Shown piece after piece: positions 14,792 through 23,216 of a DNA stretch of 55,278 nt; the first letter of the stretch is position 1, and every line of letters begins with the position of its first letter. Made by a program: the position numbers and the translations under genes. Source of the DNA: Iningainema tapete BLCC-T55 (GTDB lineage: Bacteria > Cyanobacteriota > Cyanobacteriia > Cyanobacteriales > Nostocaceae); the NCBI RefSeq assembly GCF_014698965.1, contig NZ_JACXAE010000120.1, positions 1 to 55,278 of the forward strand, in the 5' to 3' direction. Below the pieces are notes generated by a model. It did no database searches and was not told the origin of the DNA. It saw only the letters and a program-made list of their open reading frames with translations.

Positions 14792-16933
14792 TTAAGGAAT
14801 TAAAAAGTCTAGATGGTTGCCAGATATATTGTATAATTCATCACGGTTGCCCTGGATGACAATTCCTTCTTCGAGCAGCACAATCCAGTCGGCGCGATTA
14901 ATCACTCTAGGGCGGTGAGAAATCAAAATTGTGGTTTTGCCTTGACGATGAGACAGCAAACGCTCCAGTATTTGCGCTTCACTAACTGGATCGAGAGCAG
15001 CGGTAGATTCATCCAATATTAGAATAGGCGGATCGGTGACAATACCTCTAGCGATCGCTAATCGTTGTTTTTGCCCTCCCGAAAGATTTGCGCCAAATTC
15101 ACCCAATACAGTTTGATATTTGTTCGGCAATTTACTGATAAAATCATCAGCATCAGCGATTTGACAAGCTTGAACAATCTGCGCAAAAGTGATATTTTCA
15201 TAACCCAAGCGTAGATTATCAATAATCGAACGACTCCAAAAGTGAGCGTCTTGGGGAATCAAAACGACTTGCTGCCGAATACAACTAAGCGAAAGGTCTG
15301 GTAAATTATAACAATTAATACGTATATTTCCCGACTGGGGCTGATACAAACCGGCAATCAGTTTTGCTAAAGTACTTTTACCACAGCCAGATTTGCCAAT
15401 CAAGGCGATCGCTTTACCACCAGGAATCGTCAGAGAAAAATCCTTGAGCAAATCAACTCTACCAGGGTGATAAAAATTGAGATTACTACAAATGATGTCA
15501 GCATCACCGGGAATCTCAGCAAAAGGCTTTTTCACATCATCCTGAGCTTCTCTCGTAGAGTCAATTACTTCAGTCAGTCGCCCAGTGGCAGCTTTGGCAC
15601 GAGTAAATTGATCGACAAAGCCCAGCAAAGTAGAGACTACAATCAAGATATTACCATTGAGACTATTAAAAGCAATCAGTTGACCAATGCTCAATTGTTG
15701 ACTAATCACCAGAGTACTACCAAACCACAGCAGTATAATCCCCCCAGCTTTAGAGACAAAATCAAAGAACGTATTATTGATAATCACAATCTGAATCGTG
15801 CGGAATGTCAGGTGCGCTTGTCTTCCATAACGGCTTTGAAACTCCTCCCAAAAATGGGGAGCCGCATTCATAGCTTTAAGAGGCAGTGCGCCCTTAAAGG
15901 TTTCAACTAGAATACCTTGATTTTCTCCAGCCAACAATAACACATCACGAATTTTTTGTTGCAGTGTAGGTAGAAAAACAACAGTTGACAGACACATCAC
16001 CACCACAATTAACATAGATACCATCACCAGCTTGGGGCTGTAGAAGAGCATGAGGAAAAAAGAAGTTACAGCCACAAACAATTGACTAGGTAAAGTCACT
16101 CCAACTTTAGTTAAGAGTTGATTGAGTTGTTCGATGTCTCGCAATCTGCTGACGACTTCTCCACTACGATGAGATTCGTAGTACGATAGGGGCAATCCGA
16201 GAATAGCTCTGCCAAATTCCAACACCAAATCTAATTCCAAGCGTTGAGCAAAATGAGCTACCAAGTTTGATTGTACCAATCTCAGTAAACTACTAATTAA
16301 ATTCATCAACAGTACTGCGATCGCGATCCCAGTAAGTACCCTATTATCACCTTGAATCAACACATCATCTGTAAGAATTTGCAGCAAAAAGGGAAAAGAA
16401 AGAGACAGTAAACCGATAAAAAGATTGATTAGTAAAGCTTCAACGAGAATGTGACGGTAATTCCAACAGCGCAGGAGCAATCGCCTAAAGCTGCCGATTT
16501 TGTTTCTATCATCTGGTTGCGCCAGAAAGTCGGGACGTGGTACAAGTAAAAGCATTGCACCATTCTTCCAACCAGAAAGCAACTCTTGTTGAGACAAATA
16601 GCGCATTCCGCTCGCCGGATCGGCAATCGCATACTTCCTCCCCACCCGCCCATACAAAACTACCCAGTGATTACCCAGCCAATGAATAATCCCTGGTAAA
16701 GGCACAGCCTTTTGATCCACTAGCTCCAGAGTTACTTTAACTCCCCGCGTATCAAAACCTAATGCTTGAGCACCTTGCCTTAAATTGAGCAAAGTCGTTC
16801 CCAGTGTACCTGTTCCCGACACTTCGCGAGCGCGACTGAGAGAAAAAATTTGCCCATAATATTTAGCAATGGCTGCCAAACATGCTGCGCCGCAATCTTC
16901 TTCACTATGCTGTAGAACAACCTGATATTTCAT
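14792..16933 (-). CDS. lanT: Peptidase-containing ABC transporter (C39 bacteriocin exporter)
   Basis: 713 residues from ATG at 16933; an in-frame upstream start at 16957 would deepen the overlap with lanM. The N-terminal C39 protease has Cys14 (EEDCGAACL), His89 (GNHWVVLYG) and Asp105 (IADPASG). It is followed by the transmembrane domain (about residues 165-450) and an ATPase with Walker A GKSGCGKST (near 510), signature LSGGQKQR (near 615) and Walker B ILILDEST. It should cleave the precursor after Gly48 and export the core. It overlaps the end of lanM by 29 bases and so belongs to the lanM transcript, not to that of the precursor. Confidence 0.93.
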   Translation of the reverse strand: MKYQVVLQHSEEDCGAACLAAIAKYYGQIFSLSRAREVSGTGTLGTTLLNLRQGAQALGFDTRGVKVTLELVDQKAVPLPGIIHWLGNHWVVLYGRVGRKYAIADPASGMRYLSQQELLSGWKNGAMLLLVPRPDFLAQPDDRNKIGSFRRLLLRCWNYRHILVEALLINLFIGLLSLSFPFLLQILTDDVLIQGDNRVLTGIAIAVLLMNLISSLLRLVQSNLVAHFAQRLELDLVLEFGRAILGLPLSYYESHRSGEVVSRLRDIEQLNQLLTKVGVTLPSQLFVAVTSFFLMLFYSPKLVMVSMLIVVVMCLSTVVFLPTLQQKIRDVLLLAGENQGILVETFKGALPLKAMNAAPHFWEEFQSRYGRQAHLTFRTIQIVIINNTFFDFVSKAGGIILLWFGSTLVISQQLSIGQLIAFNSLNGNILIVVSTLLGFVDQFTRAKAATGRLTEVIDSTREAQDDVKKPFAEIPGDADIICSNLNFYHPGRVDLLKDFSLTIPGGKAIALIGKSGCGKSTLAKLIAGLYQPQSGNIRINCYNLPDLSLSCIRQQVVLIPQDAHFWSRSIIDNLRLGYENITFAQIVQACQIADADDFISKLPNKYQTVLGEFGANLSGGQKQRLAIARGIVTDPPILILDESTAALDPVSEAQILERLLSHRQGKTTILISHRPRVINRADWIVLLEEGIVIQGNRDELYNISGNHLDFLIP

Positions 16934-19925
16934 TACTGTTAAATTGTGGAGGTGCAAGTACTAGCACTGAGGGAACGCGATTTGGTGCTGCAAGACGTAG
17001 CAATCCATAGCCAATGCCAGCAATACCAGTCATTAATCCGAGAATTTCCACCTCCTTGTATCTGACACCGCACAGCCAACCATGTTGATTAATGCTTTCC
17101 AGTAAGCTTGCGGCAATGCGGTTGACATGAGAACGATACTCAGAATTATCCAGGATTTGACTGGCACACAATAGCAATTCTAAATTTCCTAAATCGCCGT
17201 TACAAAGAGAGTGGTTGCGCCCAAACCCCCGCGCTAAAGTAGTTGAGATTGCAGCGTTAATCTCTCCTCGGATTTCTGCGTCATCTATATGCTTCAAGCA
17301 ATGCAACCGAGCTAGCCCAATTCCCGGTGCCCCGTGACTCCACGCTACACCAAAGGTATCTTTTTTTTGCCCTACGCGCAAGTCTTGCCAATTTTGCTCA
17401 GTGACAGAGAAAAAACTGCGCTCATAAGTTATTGCAGAAACCGCTGCAGTCCGAAAACGTTCTGCTTGTGTAAGTGCAGCTAATTCTAGTAATGCCCAAG
17501 CTATTCCAGCAGCGCCATGAGAAAACCCTGTCAAAAGTTGAGTTTCTTGTGCCATTTTAAGACGGTACAATATGCGATCGCCACATTTGATCGCTACTTC
17601 TTTGATGCGTTCATCGCCTATACAATGATATAAGCTCAGCAAAGCTCCTATACAGCCTGCTGCACCCCCAATAATATCCAATTTTTCATCGCTTTCTATC
17701 AGTGGCGGCAGAAGTTCTACTATTTCAACTGCTTGCTGTAATAAAGGCGAGTTCTGATCATCTTCTAATTGATGCCATAACACTCCCAGATGTGTGAGGG
17801 TATAAAGCAGTCCACCCCAACCATCAAAAGCACCTATAGATTTTATTAAGTTCTTATCATATTCTAGCTGATGTTGTAAAGTCAAGAGCGTAGCTTGGGC
17901 TAATTTGGTGTAGCGTTGTTGTTGAGTAATCGCTCCCAAATAAGCCAAAAATAAGGCAATACCAGGAAGACCATCAAACAAAGACCAACCCAGGGGAGCA
18001 ACAGACCAATGGCTTTGACCAACATTAACTAAACCAATCCAACCTGATTGGCGATCGCTTAAAGCTAGTGACTCCAACCTGTCTGCAATAGCGCAGGCAG
18101 CTTGTAAGGCGTTGCTGAATCTTGGGATGAAAACCTCACGCAAAGGCGCAAAGGCGCAAAGCTTTTCTTCGCGTCTTTGCGCGGCAGTTGCTTCAACGGA
18201 GGGAACCTCCGCAACGCACTGCCTTGTCTTTGCGTGAGGTTCAAAAACACAGTTCATACTCGTATTCAGCACCGATTGCGCATCTATCATCGCTAGTGTT
18301 GCTAAGGAATTCTGAATCAACCAAACTTGTCTTTCTAAATCTTGTTCATTTAACTGTTCAATACGTCGCCGTACCAGCGTCATGCCTGATTCTGGTAAAA
18401 AATCGGTTATTCGCTCGTCAAGTAACCATAAATCCCTTGAATTAGGGCAGGTTCTAAACAAGGGAACATCTTGATGCCATAAAGCTTTTTTTTCTAAAGG
18501 AATTACCTGAGTTAAATAGGAGCGATATGGAACATCAGCCCAAAGTTTATCGAAGAGTTGTTCACGGTCTACAGTATTACGTAAAACATCGGGATGGAAA
18601 CTCTCTTGTAATAATAACCGATAAGTTTGGGTATCACGCAAGACGACACGCACTTCGTCTGATTCAAAGTGAGTTAGTAAATCGTGTAATACATCTCTAT
18701 GTTTTATTAATAACTGATATATATTAGTAAATCCACTAATAATCGCCTGTTGATATTCTAGGGCATTCACCTCTAAGTTGTTCAAATGCGGTCGATTTTG
18801 ACTCTTAGGCATTGATTTGTGCTTGCGGGTAATTTGCATTTCATCGGTTCCTACTTTTGATGCAGAAAGAATACCCTTAGGAATCATTTGCTCGGTGACA
18901 GTACTAATACCACTCATGTCGATGCCCTCATCTGCACCTCTTACCCACTGACGTTGAGGTAGTAACCCAACGCGCATCACGGAATTAGCAAGAACTTGGT
19001 GAGTAACAAAGATTGATTCTGGTGAGTTAGGTGTGACAAGGCGTGGGTGGAAAAGTGTTTCTAGGTCAATCGGAATTGGATGTTCACCTGCTGCTATGAT
19101 ATTTTCTTGGTGGAAGTCTGTTGCTTCTAGGGCGTAAAGTACAGCTAAATAGCCGCCAAGACGTTGGTAAAAACGCTGGATTTGTGCGGAGGATGTGCAA
19201 CTGGAAGGGGTAATAAATTCCACCCAACCGTAGTTACCTTTGTTAAGAATTTTTACAGTTTGGAATTGAGGATGGTTGCCTTTTTGGTTGAGCCAAGTCA
19301 GGAGTTGTTGAAAGTGGATATCCACAGCTAGGGGTTTGGGTTTGTAAACCACCTGAAAACCAGAGCTAAATTTGGCAATGCTTACGCTTGTTCCACCGCA
19401 ATGGCGATCGCCTGTATTCCATACTTGTACTAGTATACCGGGTTGCTCTTGGCTAAAAGTGGTGCAGATTTTCTCCCAATCAGTACACAGGCGTTCGAGA
19501 AATTCCAATGTTGCCGCAACCCACTGATTAATGTAGAGTACTACTTGTTGTGCGAGAACCGGGTACTCCTGTAGTAGTGCGATCGCTACTTCTGGATTTT
19601 GTAATTGTTTGACGAAACTGGTAAATCGCTCTTGGGGTGACACGCCTGACAACAACCCACGCAAGCGAGCCACGTTAAGTTCTAACACCATCGTGGGCAG
19701 CAACATCCCCAGTAACTCAGAAGGCAGATTGGCAAATAGTAAGGATTCAACTTTGCTGTCAAAAGGTAGATGGGAATGCTTCTGTTTCAACGCCTCGATT
19801 CCGTGATGTAACTGCTCTTCTCCTACCAACAGTTGTGGCATGATGGCATATAAAAACCCTAAAGTCTTACCTGTTTGCGATTCCAGGTTGAAATTAGATC
19901 GAAAGTGTTGATTGATCACAAGCAC
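16905..19925 (-). CDS. lanM: Class II lanthipeptide synthetase LanM with altered zinc site
   Basis: 1006 residues, usual LanM length. The N-terminal kinase-like dehydratase (about residues 130-560; VVYKPKPLAVD, then ATDFHQENI and PIDLETLFHP) phosphorylates and eliminates Ser/Thr. The C-terminal LanC cyclase (about 605-1000) keeps the catalytic His motif GFSHGAAG. The first zinc ligand Cys is Ser863 (AWSHGAPG) and the Cys-His pair is Cys908-Asn909 (SLCNGDLG), so two of three ligands are replaced. Residues 562-598 derive from an inserted palindromic repeat. The start is GTG at 19925; a GTG at 19919 with AGGGGG upstream is equally possible. A Zur-like box lies 53 bases upstream, shared with the divergent porin. 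Confidence 0.92.
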   Translation of the reverse strand: MLVINQHFRSNFNLESQTGKTLGFLYAIMPQLLVGEEQLHHGIEALKQKHSHLPFDSKVESLLFANLPSELLGMLLPTMVLELNVARLRGLLSGVSPQERFTSFVKQLQNPEVAIALLQEYPVLAQQVVLYINQWVAATLEFLERLCTDWEKICTTFSQEQPGILVQVWNTGDRHCGGTSVSIAKFSSGFQVVYKPKPLAVDIHFQQLLTWLNQKGNHPQFQTVKILNKGNYGWVEFITPSSCTSSAQIQRFYQRLGGYLAVLYALEATDFHQENIIAAGEHPIPIDLETLFHPRLVTPNSPESIFVTHQVLANSVMRVGLLPQRQWVRGADEGIDMSGISTVTEQMIPKGILSASKVGTDEMQITRKHKSMPKSQNRPHLNNLEVNALEYQQAIISGFTNIYQLLIKHRDVLHDLLTHFESDEVRVVLRDTQTYRLLLQESFHPDVLRNTVDREQLFDKLWADVPYRSYLTQVIPLEKKALWHQDVPLFRTCPNSRDLWLLDERITDFLPESGMTLVRRRIEQLNEQDLERQVWLIQNSLATLAMIDAQSVLNTSMNCVFEPHAKTRQCVAEVPSVEATAAQRREEKLCAFAPLREVFIPRFSNALQAACAIADRLESLALSDRQSGWIGLVNVGQSHWSVAPLGWSLFDGLPGIALFLAYLGAITQQQRYTKLAQATLLTLQHQLEYDKNLIKSIGAFDGWGGLLYTLTHLGVLWHQLEDDQNSPLLQQAVEIVELLPPLIESDEKLDIIGGAAGCIGALLSLYHCIGDERIKEVAIKCGDRILYRLKMAQETQLLTGFSHGAAGIAWALLELAALTQAERFRTAAVSAITYERSFFSVTEQNWQDLRVGQKKDTFGVAWSHGAPGIGLARLHCLKHIDDAEIRGEINAAISTTLARGFGRNHSLCNGDLGNLELLLCASQILDNSEYRSHVNRIAASLLESINQHGWLCGVRYKEVEILGLMTGIAGIGYGLLRLAAPNRVPSVLVLAPPQFNSNEISGCSTA
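18132..18241. repeat. 110-bp palindromic repeat inserted in lanM
   Basis: Bounded by perfect 14-base inverted ends, AACCTCACGCAAAG and CTTTGCGTGAGGTT. The interior contains GGCGCAAA repeats and the GGAGGTTCCCTCCGTTG unit seen in many cyanobacterial intergenic repeats. It is translated as part of LanM (FEPHAKTRQCVAEVPSVEAT...), between the dehydratase and cyclase domains, without breaking the frame. Confidence 0.8.
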
Positions 19926-19977
19926 CCCCTGTCCTCTCCCGTTCTAATTTTTTAACTTTACATCAGATCGATGATCA

Positions 19978-19992
19978 TGATAATGGTTATCT
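19978..19992. promoter_or_regulatory. Zur-like box in lanM/porin divergent promoter
   Basis: TGATAATGGTTATCT, 12 of 14 arm positions matching TGATAATNATTATCA. It lies 53 bases upstream of lanM and 11-29 bases upstream of the porin start, so one operator could control both directions. Confidence 0.65.
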
Positions 19993-20002
19993 TTAACCAG
20001 GT

Positions 20003-21877
20003 GTGAGTAAAAAAATTATAATGTTGAGAAAGTGGTATTACGTTTTATGTCATACATTTGCAATAAGTATTTCGCTACTAGCTACGGTAGCAAGTGCAAT
20101 TGCAGATGAAGGAATTGAAACAGAGGTAGCACCAATAAGCGAAGGCAATGAGTCGTTAGAGCAAGTAACTTCGGTGTCACAGTTTTCTGACGTTCAACCT
20201 ACTGACTGGGCGTTTGCTGCGTTACAGTCTTTGGTAGAGCGTTACGGCTGTATAGCAGGGTATCCTAATGGTACTTATCGAGGTAATCGGGCGTTGACAA
20301 GATACGAGTTTGCCGCTGGTGTGAATGCTTGCTTAGATCGTGTTAACGAATTAATTGCTACAGCCACTGCTGATTTAGTCAACAAAGAAGATTTAACTAC
20401 GCTGCAACGACTACAACAGGAATTTGCTGCGGAATTAGCATCGGTCCGTGGGCGAGTGGATAGAGTAGAAGTAAAAGCTGCCGAAATAGAAGCCAATCAG
20501 TTTTCTACCACCACCAAACTCAGAGGTGAAGCTATTTTTGCACTTACTGATGTACTCTCTGGAGACAACCAAACAGTCACCTTTACCCGCAGAAGACCGA
20601 TCCCGGTAGGAGTAAATCGTCCTCCTTTCGCTCCATTAAATGCTAGGATTGAAAAACAAAACACAGTTTTAGCTGACCGCATTCGTCTCAACTTCATCAC
20701 CAGCTTTACAGGTAAAGATGCTTTAAAGCTGCGTTTGGAAGCAGGTAATTTCCCTCATCCTAACAGACCTGATGGTGGTTTCAGCTACGGACCCGATCCT
20801 GTAGGCGCTTTTCTGTCAGTGGGCGGAGATTTTGCCCAAAGAACTACGGAAGGGCAACAGACTTTTAACGAATTTGGTGGATTGCCATCTAACAACAGTG
20901 TCGGATTGGGCAAGTTAAATTATGAGTTTGCCGTTGGTTCTAAACTTAATGTTGTAGTGATGGCTGTAGGTGGAGAGCATCACGAATATGTTCCTACCAC
21001 CTTTAGCAGTTGGGATGATGATAATGGCGGTACTGGCTCTTTATCTAATTTCGGTCAGCGTAGTGCTATTTACAACATGGGAGTCGGTACTGGTACGGGA
21101 GCAGGTATTGGGTTGACTTACAAATTTAGCGATGCTATCAGTCTGAGTGCAGGGTATGTAGGTACATATGCTAATAATCCTGCTGAACCAGTGCGTAATA
21201 GTACCTTCGCTGGTGGTTTGTTTAATGGTAGATACTCTGCTCTTGCACAGTTAACAGTCAAACCCAGTGATAGTTTATCTTTCGGCTTAATTTACAGCAA
21301 AAGCTACCATCCGCTTGGTTTACCGATATTTACTAGCGATTTGGGTACTAGTTTAGCGAATAACCCCATTTATCCATTGAATTCTTCAAATTTAGTCGAT
21401 TCTTACGGATTTGCTGGGTTATGGCAAGTTAGTCCTAAGTTTGCCATCAACGGTTGGGTTTCTTACAGCGATGTTAGTAGTTTATCTGGCACCACAGCTA
21501 GTGGAACAAGATACTCCGGTAGCAGTGCTGATGTTCTCACCTACGGTATCGCTCTAGCTTTTCCCGATTTAGGCAAGCGGGGAAATTTAGGCGGTATTGT
21601 GTTTGGTGCTTCTCCTTATGTAACTAAATCAAGGGTTCCATCTCCTTTAGATCAGTCGCCTAGAGTTCCTAATAATACCGATGCTATAGGGACTAGTGAC
21701 TTGCTTAGTCTCATAGACGAGCGAGCGACTCCATTTCACGTTGAAGCCTTTTACAGGTATCGCTTGACAGACAACATCTTGATTACTCCAGGAGTCATTT
21801 GGCTGACTGCGCCTAACCAAACTAATCTCAATCCTGATGTAGTTATCGGTACGCTGAGAGCAACATTTCTATTCTAA
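20003..21877 (+). CDS. SLH-domain OprB-family outer-membrane porin
   Basis: 624 residues. Signal peptide at the N-terminus (hydrophobic run, AIADEG), an SLH domain at about residues 50-110 (FSDVQPTDWAFAALQSLVER, GYPNGTYRGNRALTRYEFA), a short coiled coil, then an OprB-type beta-barrel ending in a terminal Phe (TLRATFLF), as outer-membrane proteins do. The SLH domain anchors the porin to peptidoglycan-linked polymer. Start GTG 20003 or ATG 20021 cannot be separated; neither has a good Shine-Dalgarno sequence. The Zur-like box just upstream and some Zur-controlled porins known in Anabaena suggest metal uptake; this is inference. Confidence 0.88.
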   Translation: MSKKIIMLRKWYYVLCHTFAISISLLATVASAIADEGIETEVAPISEGNESLEQVTSVSQFSDVQPTDWAFAALQSLVERYGCIAGYPNGTYRGNRALTRYEFAAGVNACLDRVNELIATATADLVNKEDLTTLQRLQQEFAAELASVRGRVDRVEVKAAEIEANQFSTTTKLRGEAIFALTDVLSGDNQTVTFTRRRPIPVGVNRPPFAPLNARIEKQNTVLADRIRLNFITSFTGKDALKLRLEAGNFPHPNRPDGGFSYGPDPVGAFLSVGGDFAQRTTEGQQTFNEFGGLPSNNSVGLGKLNYEFAVGSKLNVVVMAVGGEHHEYVPTTFSSWDDDNGGTGSLSNFGQRSAIYNMGVGTGTGAGIGLTYKFSDAISLSAGYVGTYANNPAEPVRNSTFAGGLFNGRYSALAQLTVKPSDSLSFGLIYSKSYHPLGLPIFTSDLGTSLANNPIYPLNSSNLVDSYGFAGLWQVSPKFAINGWVSYSDVSSLSGTTASGTRYSGSSADVLTYGIALAFPDLGKRGNLGGIVFGASPYVTKSRVPSPLDQSPRVPNNTDAIGTSDLLSLIDERATPFHVEAFYRYRLTDNILITPGVIWLTAPNQTNLNPDVVIGTLRATFLF

Positions 21878-21929
21878 AGATTTACTAAAGGTTTTCATTG
21901 TTGCTCAGCTTTTAGTTGACACTAGTAAA

Positions 21930-21944
21930 TGAAAATGATATTCA
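21930..21944. promoter_or_regulatory. Zur-like box upstream of PEP-CTERM gene
   Basis: TGAAAATGATATTCA, 11 of 14 arm positions matching the 7-1-7 consensus and itself a good inverted repeat. It lies 141 bases upstream of the ATG at 22085. Confidence 0.6.
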
Positions 21945-22084
21945 TTCTTAAAGATGAGTCAAATTTACCTGAAACAGTACGTATTTATAAGGTTCTTTTA
22001 GAACATTAAATACTTTAATCAGAGTCTGAAGTGTGCGTCAATTCAAATTTTCTACGTAATTTAACTTAATTAGGAGAGTAAATA

Positions 22085-23008
22085 ATGCGTCTACCTATCC
22101 CTATCGTCGGCTTGATTTTAGCTGCACCACTAACAGTGCTTACTTCTCTAGCCCCTGTGCAAATTGCTGTTGCACAAGTAGATGAGAATGCCCCAGGACC
22201 TTCTGGACCAAAGCCAGAATTTGAACACTTCTACGTTGGACGAGATGGGCGTCAATTCTCACCAGGTCCAGGGGGTACTTCAATAGCTAACCCCAACTAC
22301 GATCGCCTAACTTTCCTATTCTCCCACCTATTTGAAGAGTCAACCAACAATCACTTCCACTCTATCGGAGCTTACAGTATCACAGGCGGTACACCAGATA
22401 ACCCAATTATTTCACCAACAAGTACTAATAATCGAATTCCAGAACTTTACACACAGCAACCACCCATCACTCTTGTTCCCGGCACAGGTGTGTTTGACAA
22501 CAAATACATTAGTGTAAACACTGAAAACGAATACACCAACTTGACCATAAGACCTGTTAACACCCTTGTAGACATAGCAGCCCAAGGCGATATACAAGCC
22601 CAGAACTTATACAACGCCACTAGCTCTCAACGCTGGCAAGGATTACTAGGTGATGCCGAAATAGCTTTGCAACTAGTATCAATTACACCAGGCTTAGGAG
22701 TTGCTAACTCAGAAGGCGTAGATTTGTTTGCCTCTAGCGACACCTACACCATAGGTAGAGGCGATAATTTCTCATTCACACCCACCTTCTACACAGCCAG
22801 TTCAGCACCCGCAGGCAATTACTCCGCCCAATTCCGACTTTGGGATGTTAACACTGCAAATGGTCGCACACCCATAGCACAATCAGGTACCTTCAACTTT
22901 GATTTTCAAGTAGCACAAGTACCAGAACCATCTACCGTGCTAAGCATCGGTGTATTGGGTGTACTGGCATTTATTGGTAAGAACAGGTTTAAGGTAAAGG
23001 CTAATTAG
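22085..23008 (+). CDS. PEP-CTERM protein resembling the All3515 Zur-repressed family
   Basis: 307 residues. N-terminal signal peptide, then a domain starting HFYVGRDGRQFSPGPGG with a His-rich loop (NNHFHSIGAYSITGG) that could bind metal, and a C-terminal VPEPS motif, hydrophobic helix and basic tail (GKNRFKVKAN), the exosortase sorting signal. From memory it looks like the All3515 family, reported as zinc-repressed through Zur in Anabaena; this was not verified. GGAG lies upstream of the ATG (TTAGGAGAGTAAATA). Likely exported and handled at the cell surface. The Zur-like box upstream fits the family. Confidence 0.82.
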   Translation: MRLPIPIVGLILAAPLTVLTSLAPVQIAVAQVDENAPGPSGPKPEFEHFYVGRDGRQFSPGPGGTSIANPNYDRLTFLFSHLFEESTNNHFHSIGAYSITGGTPDNPIISPTSTNNRIPELYTQQPPITLVPGTGVFDNKYISVNTENEYTNLTIRPVNTLVDIAAQGDIQAQNLYNATSSQRWQGLLGDAEIALQLVSITPGLGVANSEGVDLFASSDTYTIGRGDNFSFTPTFYTASSAPAGNYSAQFRLWDVNTANGRTPIAQSGTFNFDFQVAQVPEPSTVLSIGVLGVLAFIGKNRFKVKAN

Positions 23009-23051
23009 TAGCTACATCCACAAAACCTGCATTTCAAAAATAATATCAAAT

Positions 23052-23097
23052 CCGCTGAGAACGCAATTATACCTCTGCGTTCTCAGCGTCTCTGCGG
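23052..23097. terminator. Inverted repeat, possible terminator of PEP-CTERM gene
   Basis: CCGCTGAGAACGCA pairs with TGCGTTCTCAGCG around a short loop. It belongs to the 'GAGAACGCA' dispersed repeats of cyanobacteria and is followed by GGTTTTTC, so it could end transcription from the left. Confidence 0.5.
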
Positions 23098-23134
23098 TTT
23101 TTCAATCATTCAGATAAGCGCGGATTTGATATAA

Positions 23135-23189
23135 AACCACAGATAAACACAGATAAATTATCTGTGTTTATCTGTGTGCATCTGTGGTT
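23135..23189. terminator. Long perfect hairpin between convergent genes
   Basis: AACCACAGATAAACACAGAT is followed by its inverse ATCTGTGTTTATCTGTG... ending TCTGTGGTT and then AAAAA. It lies between the convergent PEP-CTERM and haloperoxidase genes and would act as a bidirectional terminator. Confidence 0.6.
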
Positions 23190-23216
23190 AAAAATACTCA
23201 TTAACTAAATTGAAGT

